Source: Hemileia vastatrix
Lineage: Eukaryota > Basidiomycota > Pucciniomycetes > Pucciniales > Zaghouaniaceae
Assembly (NCBI GenBank): GCA_030280995.1
Contig: JASXTE010000011.1
Coordinates: 25,259,817 to 25,323,816 of the forward strand
Reading direction: 5' to 3'
Length of the DNA: 64,000 nucleotides
The notes under the pieces are model-generated. The model was not told the origin of the DNA. It saw only the letters and a list, made by a program, of their open reading frames with translations, and ran no database searches. The translations under genes were made by a program, and so were the position numbers. Below, piece after piece: positions 32,006 through 42,043 of this stretch (position 1 is the stretch's first letter; the number at the start of each line of letters is the position of its first letter).

Positions 32006-33156
32006 TGTGGTAGCCTAAAGTTTAGTACGGCACCTAAATATGTAAATGGAGTTATTACGGCGTGCAAGATTGGCATTATTATTTTTTTATAAAAAAAGGG
32101 GTTTTATTTAATTTATTTGAGATTTAAATATGAAGAAATTGGTCACGAGCGAACGCCTACACGAAAACAATTTATTTTACGGAGAAAACTTATTTTTACG
32201 GTCTGAAAAATTTTTAAGTATTAAGTCGAGTCACTCAAGAGCCTTGGGAAATTTTCCCAGAATTTTTACTATTTTTCTTAAATTTTTAAATGAATTTTAA
32301 AGTTTTATAGAAATATTTACGTTTTCAAAAATTACTTAACTTTGATGAATTTTCACGGGGTAATTAGAGCTGCGCAGACTACGAAAATTAGTTTGGTATG
32401 TAAAGGGGAAGTAGCTCTATTATGTGTAATTTTTCTAGATTTTTTATTATGGTTTTAAAGGTTCTAAATTGAGTCCGGAAGTCCGGACAGACTCCGTTTC
32501 GACTCCGTACGGACTCTGTACGGACTCCGCTTTGACTCCGTACGGACTCCGTTCCGGCTCCGGATTGACTCTGGAAGAGCTCTGGAGGGGAAAACTTAGG
32601 CACGTGACTAGGAATACTTAAGCGACTCTCAAACTCGAAATTGAGAGGGGGGGACAGATCATACAGCTTAATCTTTAACCACCACAGTCTCATTTTTTAT
32701 TACTCAACAAATTTAAATAACTTGTAATACCCTTATAACATTATTATTTTTTACATAAAATTTTAGAAATACAATTCAACAGTTTAAATAACACTTCATA
32801 CAGGGTATCTTTAGAAAGGTCTTCGTCGCTGGGACTTGATTATTGCTGTCTCATAAAAATTCAAATTATTATAAAAACATAAAAGTCAATCTTTACAGAT
32901 CTTTCACTGGTACACCTTAATTGTTGTTATCAGTATTTCTTTCTCAACAGCCACTTTCTTTAAATCTCAATAAGCGTTAGATATTTTAGAGTTTCATTAT
33001 TTTTTATCAATCAGATCTAAGTAGATTGGTTAGCTTAGTGATTTAGAACACCTACTTTGTTATTTTTATTGGAAGGACGGGGTTTTCAGCTAAATCCATA
33101 TATCTCCTCCGGATTCTGCTTAAAGCAAGGCGACTGTAAGAGTTTACCTTACCATA
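32006..33156 (+). mobile_element. 5' LTR of element D
   Basis: Defined by identity with 42,044-43,184. It holds a GC-richer stretch at 32,475-32,590 with GTACGGACTCC-type short repeats; this copy has one 12-bp repeat more than the 3' LTR. Confidence 0.95.
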
Positions 33157-33158
33157 GT

Positions 33159-33180
33159 TGGCGCCCAACATGGGGTTCGA
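33159..33180 (+). promoter_or_regulatory. Primer-binding site of D, tRNA-Lys type
   Basis: Starts TGGCGCCCAACATGGGG two bases after the LTR. Its complement ends GTTGGGCGCCA, the 3' end known for tRNA-Lys (the primer used by several retroviruses). Pairing could extend into the T-arm (TTCGAA), which is longer than the usual 18 nt. Confidence 0.85.
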
Positions 33181-33331
33181 ATTCTCTAGCTTTCTTTAAA
33201 GACTTACTTGGATCTAGGACTTTCTTAGCCTGCAAGAGGCTTATTCTCTGGAACTCTAATTAGATTTTTGTTATTGGCCTGCAAGAGGCTTGTTATTTTA
33301 ACGGTTGTTAACGCTTTTCTTATGTTTTGGG
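33181..33331 (+). other. 5' leader of D with two GCAAG-loop hairpins
   Basis: Two copies of GCCTGCAAGAGGCTT (about 33,230 and 33,276) fold as GCCT-GCAAG-AGGC; the first has a 5-bp stem AGCCT/AGGCT. They lie just upstream of gag, where H has its own hairpin array. Confidence 0.6.
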
Positions 33332-34537
33332 ATGTCTTCTACTAGTGGAACTGCTGTGTTGGCTGCTGGTGTACCTGTTAGGGCATCAGTAAGGATTGTA
33401 TCTTGGGTTGGGCCCAAGTTTTCTGGAGATGATTTAGAAGGATTTTTACATAGGTATGAAACTGCAGCTGCGATTGATGGTGCTTTACCTTTGGATATGG
33501 TGAAGCAGATTAGGTTCTTTATTTTGGACAGAGAGGTGGAAAAGGAGGTTATTTCTATGGATGGTTATGAAGATCAAGATTGGAGAAAGCTCAAGATGGA
33601 AATGGAAAAAAGGTGGCCAAAAGTTTATTCATTGGAGGATCTAAAGGATATAGCTAGGAAATGGGAATCAAAAGGTGGTGTAACATCTCTGCATCAGTAT
33701 CATCAGTTTATGGTTGAATTTCAGGTGGTTCTGGATTATTTGTTGGAGTATGAAATTTTATTTCATGATAATGCATCAAAGTATATTTTTTGGGATGCTA
33801 TGGGGGAAAAGGTTAAGAAAGATGTTTTGATGGTGCTTATTAATGCGAATTTAATGAAGGATTGCCCAGATGGAGAAACTAGGATTCCTGGTATGGAGGT
33901 GCTAAAGAAGGTTATTTTGGAACATCTGGATACTCATAACTCTGTTGATTTGGACTCTGGAGAAGACACTGAGGTCGCTCAAGAGATAGAAGAGGATGGT
34001 GTAAAAGAACTATTTACTGAAGAAATTTCGGATTCAGCCATTCCTGAAGATTTTGTCCAGCCTGAAGATATTATTTTTGTTGACTCTTCTATTTGGAAAG
34101 AAGAGGTTTCTGAAGATGAAGATATTATTGTCACTGATGAAGAAAATTTGGATGTTGGGGATAATTTTGTTTTGGATAATTTGGAATTTGATTTAGAGGA
34201 ATATTTACCTCAGGTTTTGTCTTCAAAAGCGGAGACTGTCTGCAATTCAGATGTGGATATGGTTTATGAATCTGGTATATGTATGGTGGATTTGTTTCAA
34301 TCTCATGAAGAGATTTTTATGGAGGATATGGTTTTCCCTGCACTAATAAAGAGTGTAGTGGCATTTGATAATAGAGTGCATAAATTGGATGCACTCATGT
34401 TTTCGAAAAGGGCTGTTTATTTTTTATGTCCAATGGTAGGACAAATTATGGGGGTTTATTTTTGGGTTTTATGGAATCGGTGGATAAGCCCTTGGGGCAA
34501 AATTATGGATTATCTCCAGGGGATATCAAGAATTTAA
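33332..34537 (+). CDS. Gag of element D
   Basis: 401 codons from MSSTSGTAVLAAG; an ATG nine codons upstream exists, but H's homology starts here. An N-terminal capsid-like part has WVGPKFSGDDLEGFLHRYE, DREVEKEVISMDGYEDQDWR and a helical middle. From about residue 200 it becomes strongly acidic (EDIIVTDEENLDV). No CCHC zinc knuckle is seen. The stop is followed directly by a hairpin motif (34,541) and, 92 nt on, by the Pol ATG. Expected role: virus-like particle assembly. Confidence 0.85.
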   Translation: MSSTSGTAVLAAGVPVRASVRIVSWVGPKFSGDDLEGFLHRYETAAAIDGALPLDMVKQIRFFILDREVEKEVISMDGYEDQDWRKLKMEMEKRWPKVYSLEDLKDIARKWESKGGVTSLHQYHQFMVEFQVVLDYLLEYEILFHDNASKYIFWDAMGEKVKKDVLMVLINANLMKDCPDGETRIPGMEVLKKVILEHLDTHNSVDLDSGEDTEVAQEIEEDGVKELFTEEISDSAIPEDFVQPEDIIFVDSSIWKEEVSEDEDIIVTDEENLDVGDNFVLDNLEFDLEEYLPQVLSSKAETVCNSDVDMVYESGICMVDLFQSHEEIFMEDMVFPALIKSVVAFDNRVHKLDALMFSKRAVYFLCPMVGQIMGVYFWVLWNRWISPWGKIMDYLQGISRI

Positions 34538-34540
34538 TTC

Positions 34541-34562
34541 CTTCAAAATGAGGATAAACTAC
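34541..34562 (+). repeat. Hairpin motif just after the gag stop of D
   Basis: CTTC-AAAAT-GAGG then ATAAACTAC, four bases after the stop codon. It is one member of D's hairpin family. In the gag frame it would read LQNEDKL, like the end of Pol (LRNEDKL). Confidence 0.6.
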
Positions 34563-34629
34563 CTAAACTGGGCTGAAATTTTCTTTTATCGTTATGCCTT
34601 CAATTTATTCAGGATTCAAATTATTATGA

Positions 34630-37600
34630 ATGCCCTCATTTTTTGGGGTAGCAGGGGCTGATCGCTCTAATGTTGTAATCTCTCCTCATAATGAGATCCC
34701 GGATTGCAATAGGTCAGCTCACTTGGAGATAATTCAAGTGGATTCTCAATTATTTTCTGTTAATATTATTTTGGAGTGCAAATATGTTTTGGACTTTTCT
34801 ATATGTTTATGGGATTTACCCTGTTTTTCTATTAAATTTAAAAACGGTGAAAAAGGCAAAATGGGCCAAATTAGGTTGGATAAAAATTGGAAGGGTATGT
34901 TTTATGACCTCCAGCAAGAGGGTAAACTGCGAAAATCTTATCAAAACCCGATTAAAAATCTCAGTATATTTAAAACACAAAAAAATAATTTTTGTGAAAA
35001 TGTTATTTCGGGCCTCCAGAAAGAGGTTAAACTGCAATTATATCCTTCTATTATGGACCTCCAGCAAGAGGGTAAACTGCGAAAATCTCATCAAAACCAA
35101 ATTAAAAATCTCAGTATAAGTAAATCAAAAAAAAATAATTTATGTGAAAAGGTTATTCCAGGCCTCCAGCAAGAGGTTAAACTGCAATTATCTCCTTCTA
35201 TTTTGGACCTCCAGCAAGAGGGTAAACTGCAAAAATCTTATCAAAATCCAAAAAAAAAATCTCAGTATAATTAAAACACTAAAAAATAATTTTTGTGAAA
35301 ATTCATTTCCGGTCCTCCAGCAAGAGGTTAAACTGCTGACTTTCTTTACGGGTGATTTACTGTTGGATAAGGGAAGCAAAGGTGTTGGAAAATCTGTTTA
35401 TAAATTAGACGAGGGAAAGGAGAAAAGGGTAAAATTTAAAAATGAAATAAAATATTTTTCTAATTTTTCTTATTCCGATTCTGACGATGAAGAAGATTCA
35501 TTTGATGAAAGTTTTAATGGCGATGTTTTACCTCAAGTTTATTTAGATGTGGACGCAGCCAAATATAAGAAGGTAGCAAATAAAGTTCGACCTATTAATG
35601 AACCGCTACCTGCTGAATTAAATCCACCTTTGAGAAGACCAAGGTTATCAAGAGATCCTTATGAAAGTCCCTTGGTAAAGAATCCGCCTGAATTTTCTGA
35701 GACGTCAAGAATCACTTTTGAGAGACTGGGTGTTGTTAATTTTGGACCTGATGGTTGGTTGTCTGGAGAAGAGAAGAAGTTGTTGTTGGATGTGATGGTC
35801 AAGCGAGAGAAGGCCATTGCTTTTGTAGAAGAGGAGAGGGGTGTGTTGAAGCATTCCTATGGGGAGCCTTACAAGATTCTTGTGGTATGTCATGAACAGT
35901 GGCAGCAGAAACCGATTCCTATTCCGGCTGCATTGAAAGAAGCTTATATCAAAGTTGTCAGAGAACGGATACGCACTGGACTGTATGAGCAATCAACATC
36001 AAGTTATTCTAGTCCGGTATTTTGTATCAAGAAACCGAATGGCAAGCTTAGAGTTGTTCATGATCTTAGGGAATTAAATAGGGTTACAATAAAGGATGCT
36101 GGGATACCGCCTAGTGCTGAGGAGTTTGTTGAAGCGTTTTCAGGGAGAGTGTGTTATGGTTTGGGAGATATTATGGGTGGATATGATGAGAGAGAGTTAC
36201 ATCCGGACTCAAGACCTCTCACTACATTCGATACGCCACTTGGACGTTTACAGTTAACAAGATTACCTCAAGGAGCAACAAATTCGGTTGCAGTTTATCA
36301 AGCTCAGATGGCTTGGATCCTTCAAGATGAAATTCCACAATATGCTGGAATCTTTATAGATGATGGAGGAATTAAGGGACCAACAACCGACTATGATAAC
36401 CAGGTGTTGGAAGAGAATCCCGGGATACGCAAATTCATTTGGGAGTTTGCAATTACTTTAGAAAGAATCTTGTTTCGAATTGAAGAGGCTGGTTTAACTA
36501 TTTCAGGTTCAAAATTTTCATGTTGTGTGCCAGCCTTAGAAATATTAGGCCATGTGGTATGTAGAGAGGGTAGGATTATGTCCAAGAAGAAAGTTAACAA
36601 AATTCAGTCCTGGCCAAGACCCAAGAATACGACTGAAGTTAGAGGGTTTTTAGGCGTTTGCGTATATGTTAGAATGTTTATCAAGGACTTTTCTTCATTG
36701 GCAGCTCCATTGAGACGGTTAACGAGAAAGGATGCAGACTGGGAGTGGGATGAAGAGTGTGAGAAGGCGTTTGTGAAGTTGAAGGAGGTTGTAGGGAAGG
36801 ATTTAGTCCTGCACAAGTTGGATTATGGAAAAGATGCTGGCAGAATTTATTTAGCAGTTGATTCAAGTCAGATTGCAGCTGGGGCGGTTTTGTCTCAGAT
36901 GGATAAAGCTGGTTACATCAGGCCAGTTAGGTATGAATCTGTAGTATTTACTGAGGTCGAATCAAGATATTCTCAACCAAAATTGGAATTATGTGGTGTG
37001 GCGAAAATACTGAGGAAACTTCAGCATATTTTGTGGGGGCAACATTTTGAGTTGCAAGTGGATGCAAAATCGTTAATCCAGATGATTAATTCCCCAAGCT
37101 TACCGAATGCACCCATGACGAGATGGGTAGCTTTTATTCAACATTTTTCGTTTGATTTAGTTCATAAGCCTGGCAAAACTTTTACTATGCCAGATGGTTT
37201 ATCAAGGAGACCACCCACTGAAGAAGATTCAGACTCAGAAGAGTTCGATGAAGATATACCTATTATCAAAGCCAGCACTAAAGGAGCTGAAGACTTTCCA
37301 TACCTCCCCCATGAGGTTAAACTGGCAGGACTATTGTGTTTAGATTATGATGATGATGACCTCCACCAAGAGGATAAACTGGAAAATAGTTTTTATGTTA
37401 ATAAAGGTGTTGGAAAAGGTGTAGATAAATTCGGCAGAGAGGAGGTAGAAGAAGATGTGGTGTATGTAGAGGAAGATGGATTGGTAGTGTGGGATAGTAG
37501 TAAATTAAGGAATGGTGTATATGTTGGAGAATTAGAGAACTTAAATAAAAAGGTGGATAAAGAGAAAGAGGTATTTTCAAATACGGTTTTCGAAGGATCC

Positions 37601-39040
37601 AAAGGTTCAGAAGAAAAACGTCGACATAGCTCGATTAAAGATTTATTTAGGGGTCAACGATTATTGGCTCATTCATGTGCAGGTGATATTGGTGATAGAG
37701 AAGTCCCTATTGATGTTATATTAATCGATTTTCAAGATGAAGTCTGGGGTCAGACTGGTTTTTATTTTTTGTTAGTCAAATATTTGTTGACTTTAGAGAG
37801 GCCAGAAGATTTTGAAGACGATGAATGGGTGGCTATCAAGAGGAAGTCATCTACGTTTTACCTATCTGGTCGACGTTTAATGAGGAGGAGATATCCAAAT
37901 CCTCAAGTAGTTATTACTCAACAGAAGGGGCAAGAATTAGTTTTGAAATCACTGCATGAAGACCTCGGGCATAGAGGCGTTGGAGAAACATTTAGAAGAA
38001 TTTCTGATCGATTTTGGTGGCCTGGCATGAAGATGGCTGTTAAACAGTGGGTTCAGTCATGCGAAGAATGTCAAAGACGAAGTTATTTAAGGCCAAAAGA
38101 ACCTGGACGCGCGACCGGTGAATATACGCTCTTTGGAAGAGTTAGTTTAGATGCCGTTCATATAAAAGAGGGACGGTATAAATATTTAATTGTGGCCAGA
38201 GATGATTTATCTGGTTGGGTAGAGGCAGCGCCTCTTATTAATTTAAATGCCAAAAATGTGGCAGAATTTTTTTTGAATAATTGGGTATATAGGTATGGGG
38301 TGATGAAGTTGGTAACGGTAGATGGAGGTCCTGAATTTGGGACAGAGTTTAAAGAGGCCGTATTGAAAGTTGGATCAAAGGTTAGGGTAGCAACCCCATA
38401 TTATCCTGAAGCTGAAGGCATGGTTGAAAGAGGGCATCAAGTTATTAAGGATGCTTTAGTTAAAATGTGTGGGACAAGTTCTGAAAAGTGGAGACACTAT
38501 TTACCTTTAGTTTTATTTGCTGATCGAATCACTGCCAAAAGGATGACCGGATTTTCACCTTATGAACTTGTTTTTGGACAGAAAGCAGTTTTACCGGTTG
38601 ATTTAGAAGCTGAATCATATCTTGGATTTGACTGGGACACGGTCAAAACTACTGAAGAATTATTGTGTGCAAGAATGATGCAGCTAGAAAAGAAAGAAGA
38701 ATATTTAGAAAAGGCATATTCACGGATGATGAAGATCCAAAATCAATCAGTTAGATATTGGGATGAGCGGTTGGCACATCGATTAAGGAAACCTTTGAAC
38801 CCAGGAGATATGGTCCTGGTGTATAATAGGAGTTTGGAAAGTCAGTGGGGAAAAATGTTTGCAGATAGGTGGAATGGACCGTATAAAATCAAGGAGCAAG
38901 TTTCCGGCGGTTCATATGTGCTAGAAGAGTTGGATGGAGTAGTATTAAAGAAGAGGGTAGCGGCCGATCAAGTGAAACGGTTCTATCCTAGAGGCACCAG
39001 GAGTGCCGAAGTCTTCCTCCGCAATGAGGATAAACTATGA
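34630..39040 (+). CDS. Pol of element D (RT-RNase H-integrase)
   Basis: ATG at 34,630 opens a frame to 35,274; the main frame covers 35,260-39,040. They are joined only if one base of an A10 run (35,250-35,259) is skipped. RT has LRVVHDLRELNR, GLGDIMGGYDE, LPQGATNS and FIDD (36,353-36,364). RNase H (about 36,840-37,210) has VDSS, LELCG and VDAKS. Integrase: HEDLGHRG with CEEC (37,955-38,071), then D (38,150), D (38,321) and E (38,426), the last two 35 codons apart, and a C-terminal GPYKIKEQVSGGSYVLEEL domain. No DSGA protease motif or chromodomain is seen. Confidence 0.9.
34905..35340 (+). repeat. 150-bp tandem repeat at the start of pol in D
   Basis: About 2.9 units of 150 bp. Each has two hairpin motifs, at 34,908/35,013, 35,058/35,163 and 35,208/35,314. 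All use CCTC-CAGCAA-GAGG (one CAGAAA) followed by TAAACTG. In frame they encode DLQQEGKL and GLQ(K/Q)EVKL alternately. Confidence 0.9.
37303..37382 (+). repeat. Two hairpin motifs inside pol of D
   Basis: CCTC-CCCCAT-GAGG-TTAAACTGG at 37,303 and CCTC-CACCAA-GAGG-ATAAACTGG at 37,360. They sit in the linker between RNase H and integrase and read LPHEVKL and LHQEDKL in frame. Confidence 0.85.
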
Positions 39041-39275
39041 TATTGATGAAATTTTACGGATTCCTCCGCAATGAGGATAAACTATGATATCAATGAAACT
39101 TTATGGATTCCTCCGCAATGAGGATAAACTATGAAATTTCTTAAAATTTATCAACTCCGAAATGAGGATAAACTACAATTTTAATGACTTTTTTTAAATT
39201 TATACCTCCGCAACGAGGATAAACTATGATATCTACGAAATTTTATGGATTCCTCTGCAACGAGTATAAACTATC
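39012..39275 (+). repeat. Hairpin cluster at and after the pol stop of D
   Basis: Six copies of CCTC-CGCAAT-GAGG-ATAAACTATG or close variants at 39,016, 39,063, 39,110, 39,156, 39,204 and 39,248. The first overlaps the pol end (LRNEDKL then TGA). Spacing is 40-50 bp with diverged AT-rich spacers. Confidence 0.9.
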
Positions 39276-40071
39276 TTTTTTTTTTTATCAAATAATTTAC
39301 TGTCGTTACACTGCATATGGGCGACGAAACTATGATGAAACTTAACGAAATGCAAGAAGACCTTCTTTGAAATTTTTGAAAACTTAAAATTCTTAAAAAT
39401 ATGGGTGAAGATAGTGTTGGATATTTTTTTTAAAATTTATTGGAAGAAGTGTTCACAGGGGAACCTTCTTAATTTAATATTGGCAAGTTTGGGGGTAATT
39501 GATGGGCTGGCTGCTCTATACACAATTACCCCATAATGTTCGTTTCCAAAATTTTCCCTGTTTCTAGTTGAATCCTGGCTTTGTCTTTTAATTTTAGGAA
39601 GTCCACTAAGACTATAAACTGGAACGAATCAAGAGACACCGCTCTCAACGCCGGATTCAAGATTTTTTTTATTTTGTTTTTGATTTTTTTTATGTTAGAT
39701 TGTGATTTCTTTTCTTTAATATATATTATGAATTATTGTAAAGGTGATGCTCACTGGTGGTCTCTAATCATTTTTATAAATTTGAGGGAGCCCACCCAGT
39801 GATCATCATTATAAAAATTATCTTCTAAAAACTTTCATTTATTTTCTTTTCTTTTCAATTTCTCAAAATTGTGTAACCACATCAAGTTGCACTTGGATGT
39901 GGGTATGATGTCGAGGGTACGGCTCATCAAATGGCCGGGGGGCATCTTTTAAAATTTTATTTTGAAATTTTTTTTACTTTTTATCTTTCTTTTCACATTT
40001 GTTTATCTTTCTTTAAAAATTAAATTTTAACTTTTATTTCCAAACTATCTTTTTTAAAAAATCTTTTATTT

Positions 40072-40078
<7 letters not shown>
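39276..40078 (+). other. Structured 3' non-coding region of D (modules M1-M3)
   Basis: M1 (39,490-39,537): TGGGGGTAATTG pairs with CAATTACCCCA around GGCTGGCTGCTC. M2 (39,752-39,803): CACTGG pairs with CCAGTG, enclosing GGTCTC and GGGAGCCC. M3 (39,888-39,912): CACATC pairs with GATGTG around TGCAC, followed by GGCTCATCA and a G-run. All three recur in the same order in diverged element G (61.7-62.7 kb). No ORF is convincing. Confidence 0.7.
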
Positions 40079-40102
<24 letters not shown>

Positions 40103-40260
40103 CAAATTAAAATTTAAAAAAAAAAAAAAAAAATATTAATGAAAAAAAAAAAAAAATAAATAAATAAAATAAATAAAAATAAATAAATAAATAAAAATAA
40201 AATAAAAATAAAAATAAAATAATAAAATAAAAAAAATTAATTAATTAAACCAAATTATTA
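40079..40260 (+). repeat. A-rich low-complexity tract in D
   Basis: Long A-runs pass into AAATAAATAAAAT repeats. Element G has the corresponding T-rich tract at about 61,460-61,600 on the plus strand. Confidence 0.8.
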
Positions 40261-40379
40261 TATTTCTTAGTTTTATTTTTCAGTCTTCATTCATTTTAGT
40301 TTTATTCATTTAGTTTAGACAGGAAACAGGGTCTAGGAGAACTCAATACCAATGGGATTTTACTTCAAGACATCTGTTT

Positions 40380-41364
40380 AGTCCTCCATGACTTTAAACT
40401 GGCTACTTTTCAAGACGTTCTTTAAGGCTTTTTTTATACGTATTTTGGATCTGTTAGTCCTCCAAGACTTTAAACTGGCTACTGTTCAAGACTTTCCTTA
40501 AGGGTTTTATACGAATTTTGGAGCTGTTAGTCCTCCAAGACTTTAAACTGGCTACTGTTCAAAACTTTCCTTAAGGTTTTATACAAATTTTGGAGCTGTT
40601 AGTCCTCCAAGACTTTAAACTGGCTAAATTTCAAGACTGTCATTAAAGATTTTATTTTGGAGCTGTTAGTCCTCCAAGACTTTAAACTGGCTACTCTTCA
40701 AGACGTTCTTTAAGGTTTTTTTTACACTTATTTTGGATCTGTTAGTCCTCCAAGACTTTAAACTGGCTAATTTTCAAGACTTTCATTAAAGATTTTATAT
40801 TGGAGCTGTTAGTCCTTCAAGACTTTAAACTGAATTTCAAGGATAATCAAGATTTTATGGATATTTTCGGAGACGGATTTCCTTTTATATAAATCAAAAT
40901 GTTAGGTCCACCAAGACCTTAAACTGGACTGTTATCAAGCTGTTGGGTCCACCATGACCTTAAACTGGATTTCTTATCGATTAAATGTTTGGTCCTCCAT
41001 GACTTTAAACTGGTAGTTCATTCATTGTTTAGTCCACTATGACTTTAAACTGGAAAATTAATATCTGCAGGATAATTCAACATTCATTGGACCACTATGG
41101 CCTTATACTGGATTACTTGTCAATCAAATGTTTGGTCCACTATGACATTAAACTGGATTATCAAATTTATTCAATCTTTGGTCAAGCCTAGGCCTTACTT
41201 ATGAATATATCAAGATATTTATGCACTTAAACGATCTTTGGTCCACCAAGACCATAAACTGGCAATCGATTATATGTTTGGTCCACCAAGACTTTAAATT
41301 GGAATGTCAATCTTGTTTGGATAACTCAATTCAATCTTTTAATTTATCACTGTCCCCTAAGACT
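40380..41364 (+). repeat. Array of hairpin motifs in the 3' non-coding region of D
   Basis: About 17 copies, spaced 35-80 bp. AGTC-CTCCAA/T-GACT-TTAAACTGG occurs at 40,380, 40,456, 40,529, 40,601, 40,668 and 40,744, with loop variants at 40,811 and 41,031. GGTC-CACCAA/T-GACC is at 40,905, 40,946 and 41,240. Wobble forms GGTC/GACT are at 40,991 and 41,280. Decayed ones are at 41,089, 41,134, about 41,178 and 41,351. The stem changes but stays paired; loop form CNNNAW and tail TTAAACTGG are constant. Confidence 0.9.
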
Positions 41365-42033
41365 CTAAACTGGTTATTCAATTATTTCTGGAATTGGGTG
41401 CTGATAAGCTTTAGGAGGTTAAAATTTTAGGTGGTGATGATGCTAAAGAAAGCATAATGGTTAATTAGGTGAAATTTGTGGCGCTTTAACATGGTCTAAA
41501 GTTAAAATTATTATTGGAAGCCTGGCAAAAGTATTTTATGGGTTTGCTGTATAGCAAAGTTTGAAAATTGTGATGAAGGAATCAGAAGTTAGGATGGTAG
41601 TTGGATTTTAGGGAATGATTTTTTTTAGTGCCTCATAGTTAGGCCATTTTTTTTGGTGTGAAGCTTGGAGGACCTTATGGCGAGATTGGAATCATAGAAT
41701 TTGGCTCAGTGGGGGGCCCTATGAGGTTGGAATCAGGAGTATTCGGCTCATAGGAAGATCCACTCTCTCAATGCTGTGACAAGAAGGAAGACTGGTATAT
41801 GGGAGTCTGAAGGGATTCAAACCTTGCTCTCAGCAGTGGAATCATCACAAGATTTATTTTATGTTATTTTATGTTATATCAAGCCAGAGAAGAAGAAAGA
41901 ACGTTTTTATTATAAAGATTTAAAAGAAGACCAGCTAAAACAAATTTATCAAATTATTTTATTAGAAAAGATAATTCTTTTGGAATTGCTCAACCACTTA
42001 TTCAAAGTTATAAGAATGGGGACATTCTCGATT
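41365..42033 (+). other. Remainder of D's 3' non-coding region
   Basis: No motif of the array type. Two phrases, GGAGGACCTTATGGCGAG / GGGGGGCCCTATGAGG with GGAATCA and TTCGGCTCA nearby (41,665-41,755), look like a decayed duplication. A 91-codon frame at 41,776-42,051 runs into the LTR and resembles nothing I know. Confidence 0.5.
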
Positions 42034-42043
42034 GGAGGGAGGA
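42034..42043 (+). promoter_or_regulatory. Polypurine tract of D
   Basis: GGAGGGAGGA directly abuts the 3' LTR start TGTGGTA. Position and composition are those of a plus-strand primer. Confidence 0.9.

Noticed and set aside
33159..33180. tRNA gene near the start of D
   Set aside because: Only the complement of a tRNA 3' end is present; there is no cloverleaf, so it is a primer-binding site.
36391..37602. Several 60-70 codon ORFs opposite pol of D
   Set aside because: They are antisense shadows of the well-supported Pol frame.
40380..41364. Regularly repeated short palindromes looking like a CRISPR array
   Set aside because: Spacing is irregular, repeats vary, spacers are diverged copies of one another, and the array is inside a eukaryotic retrotransposon without cas genes.
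39041..42033. Envelope-like third ORF in D
   Set aside because: No long ORF, signal peptide or membrane segment lies between pol and the 3' LTR.
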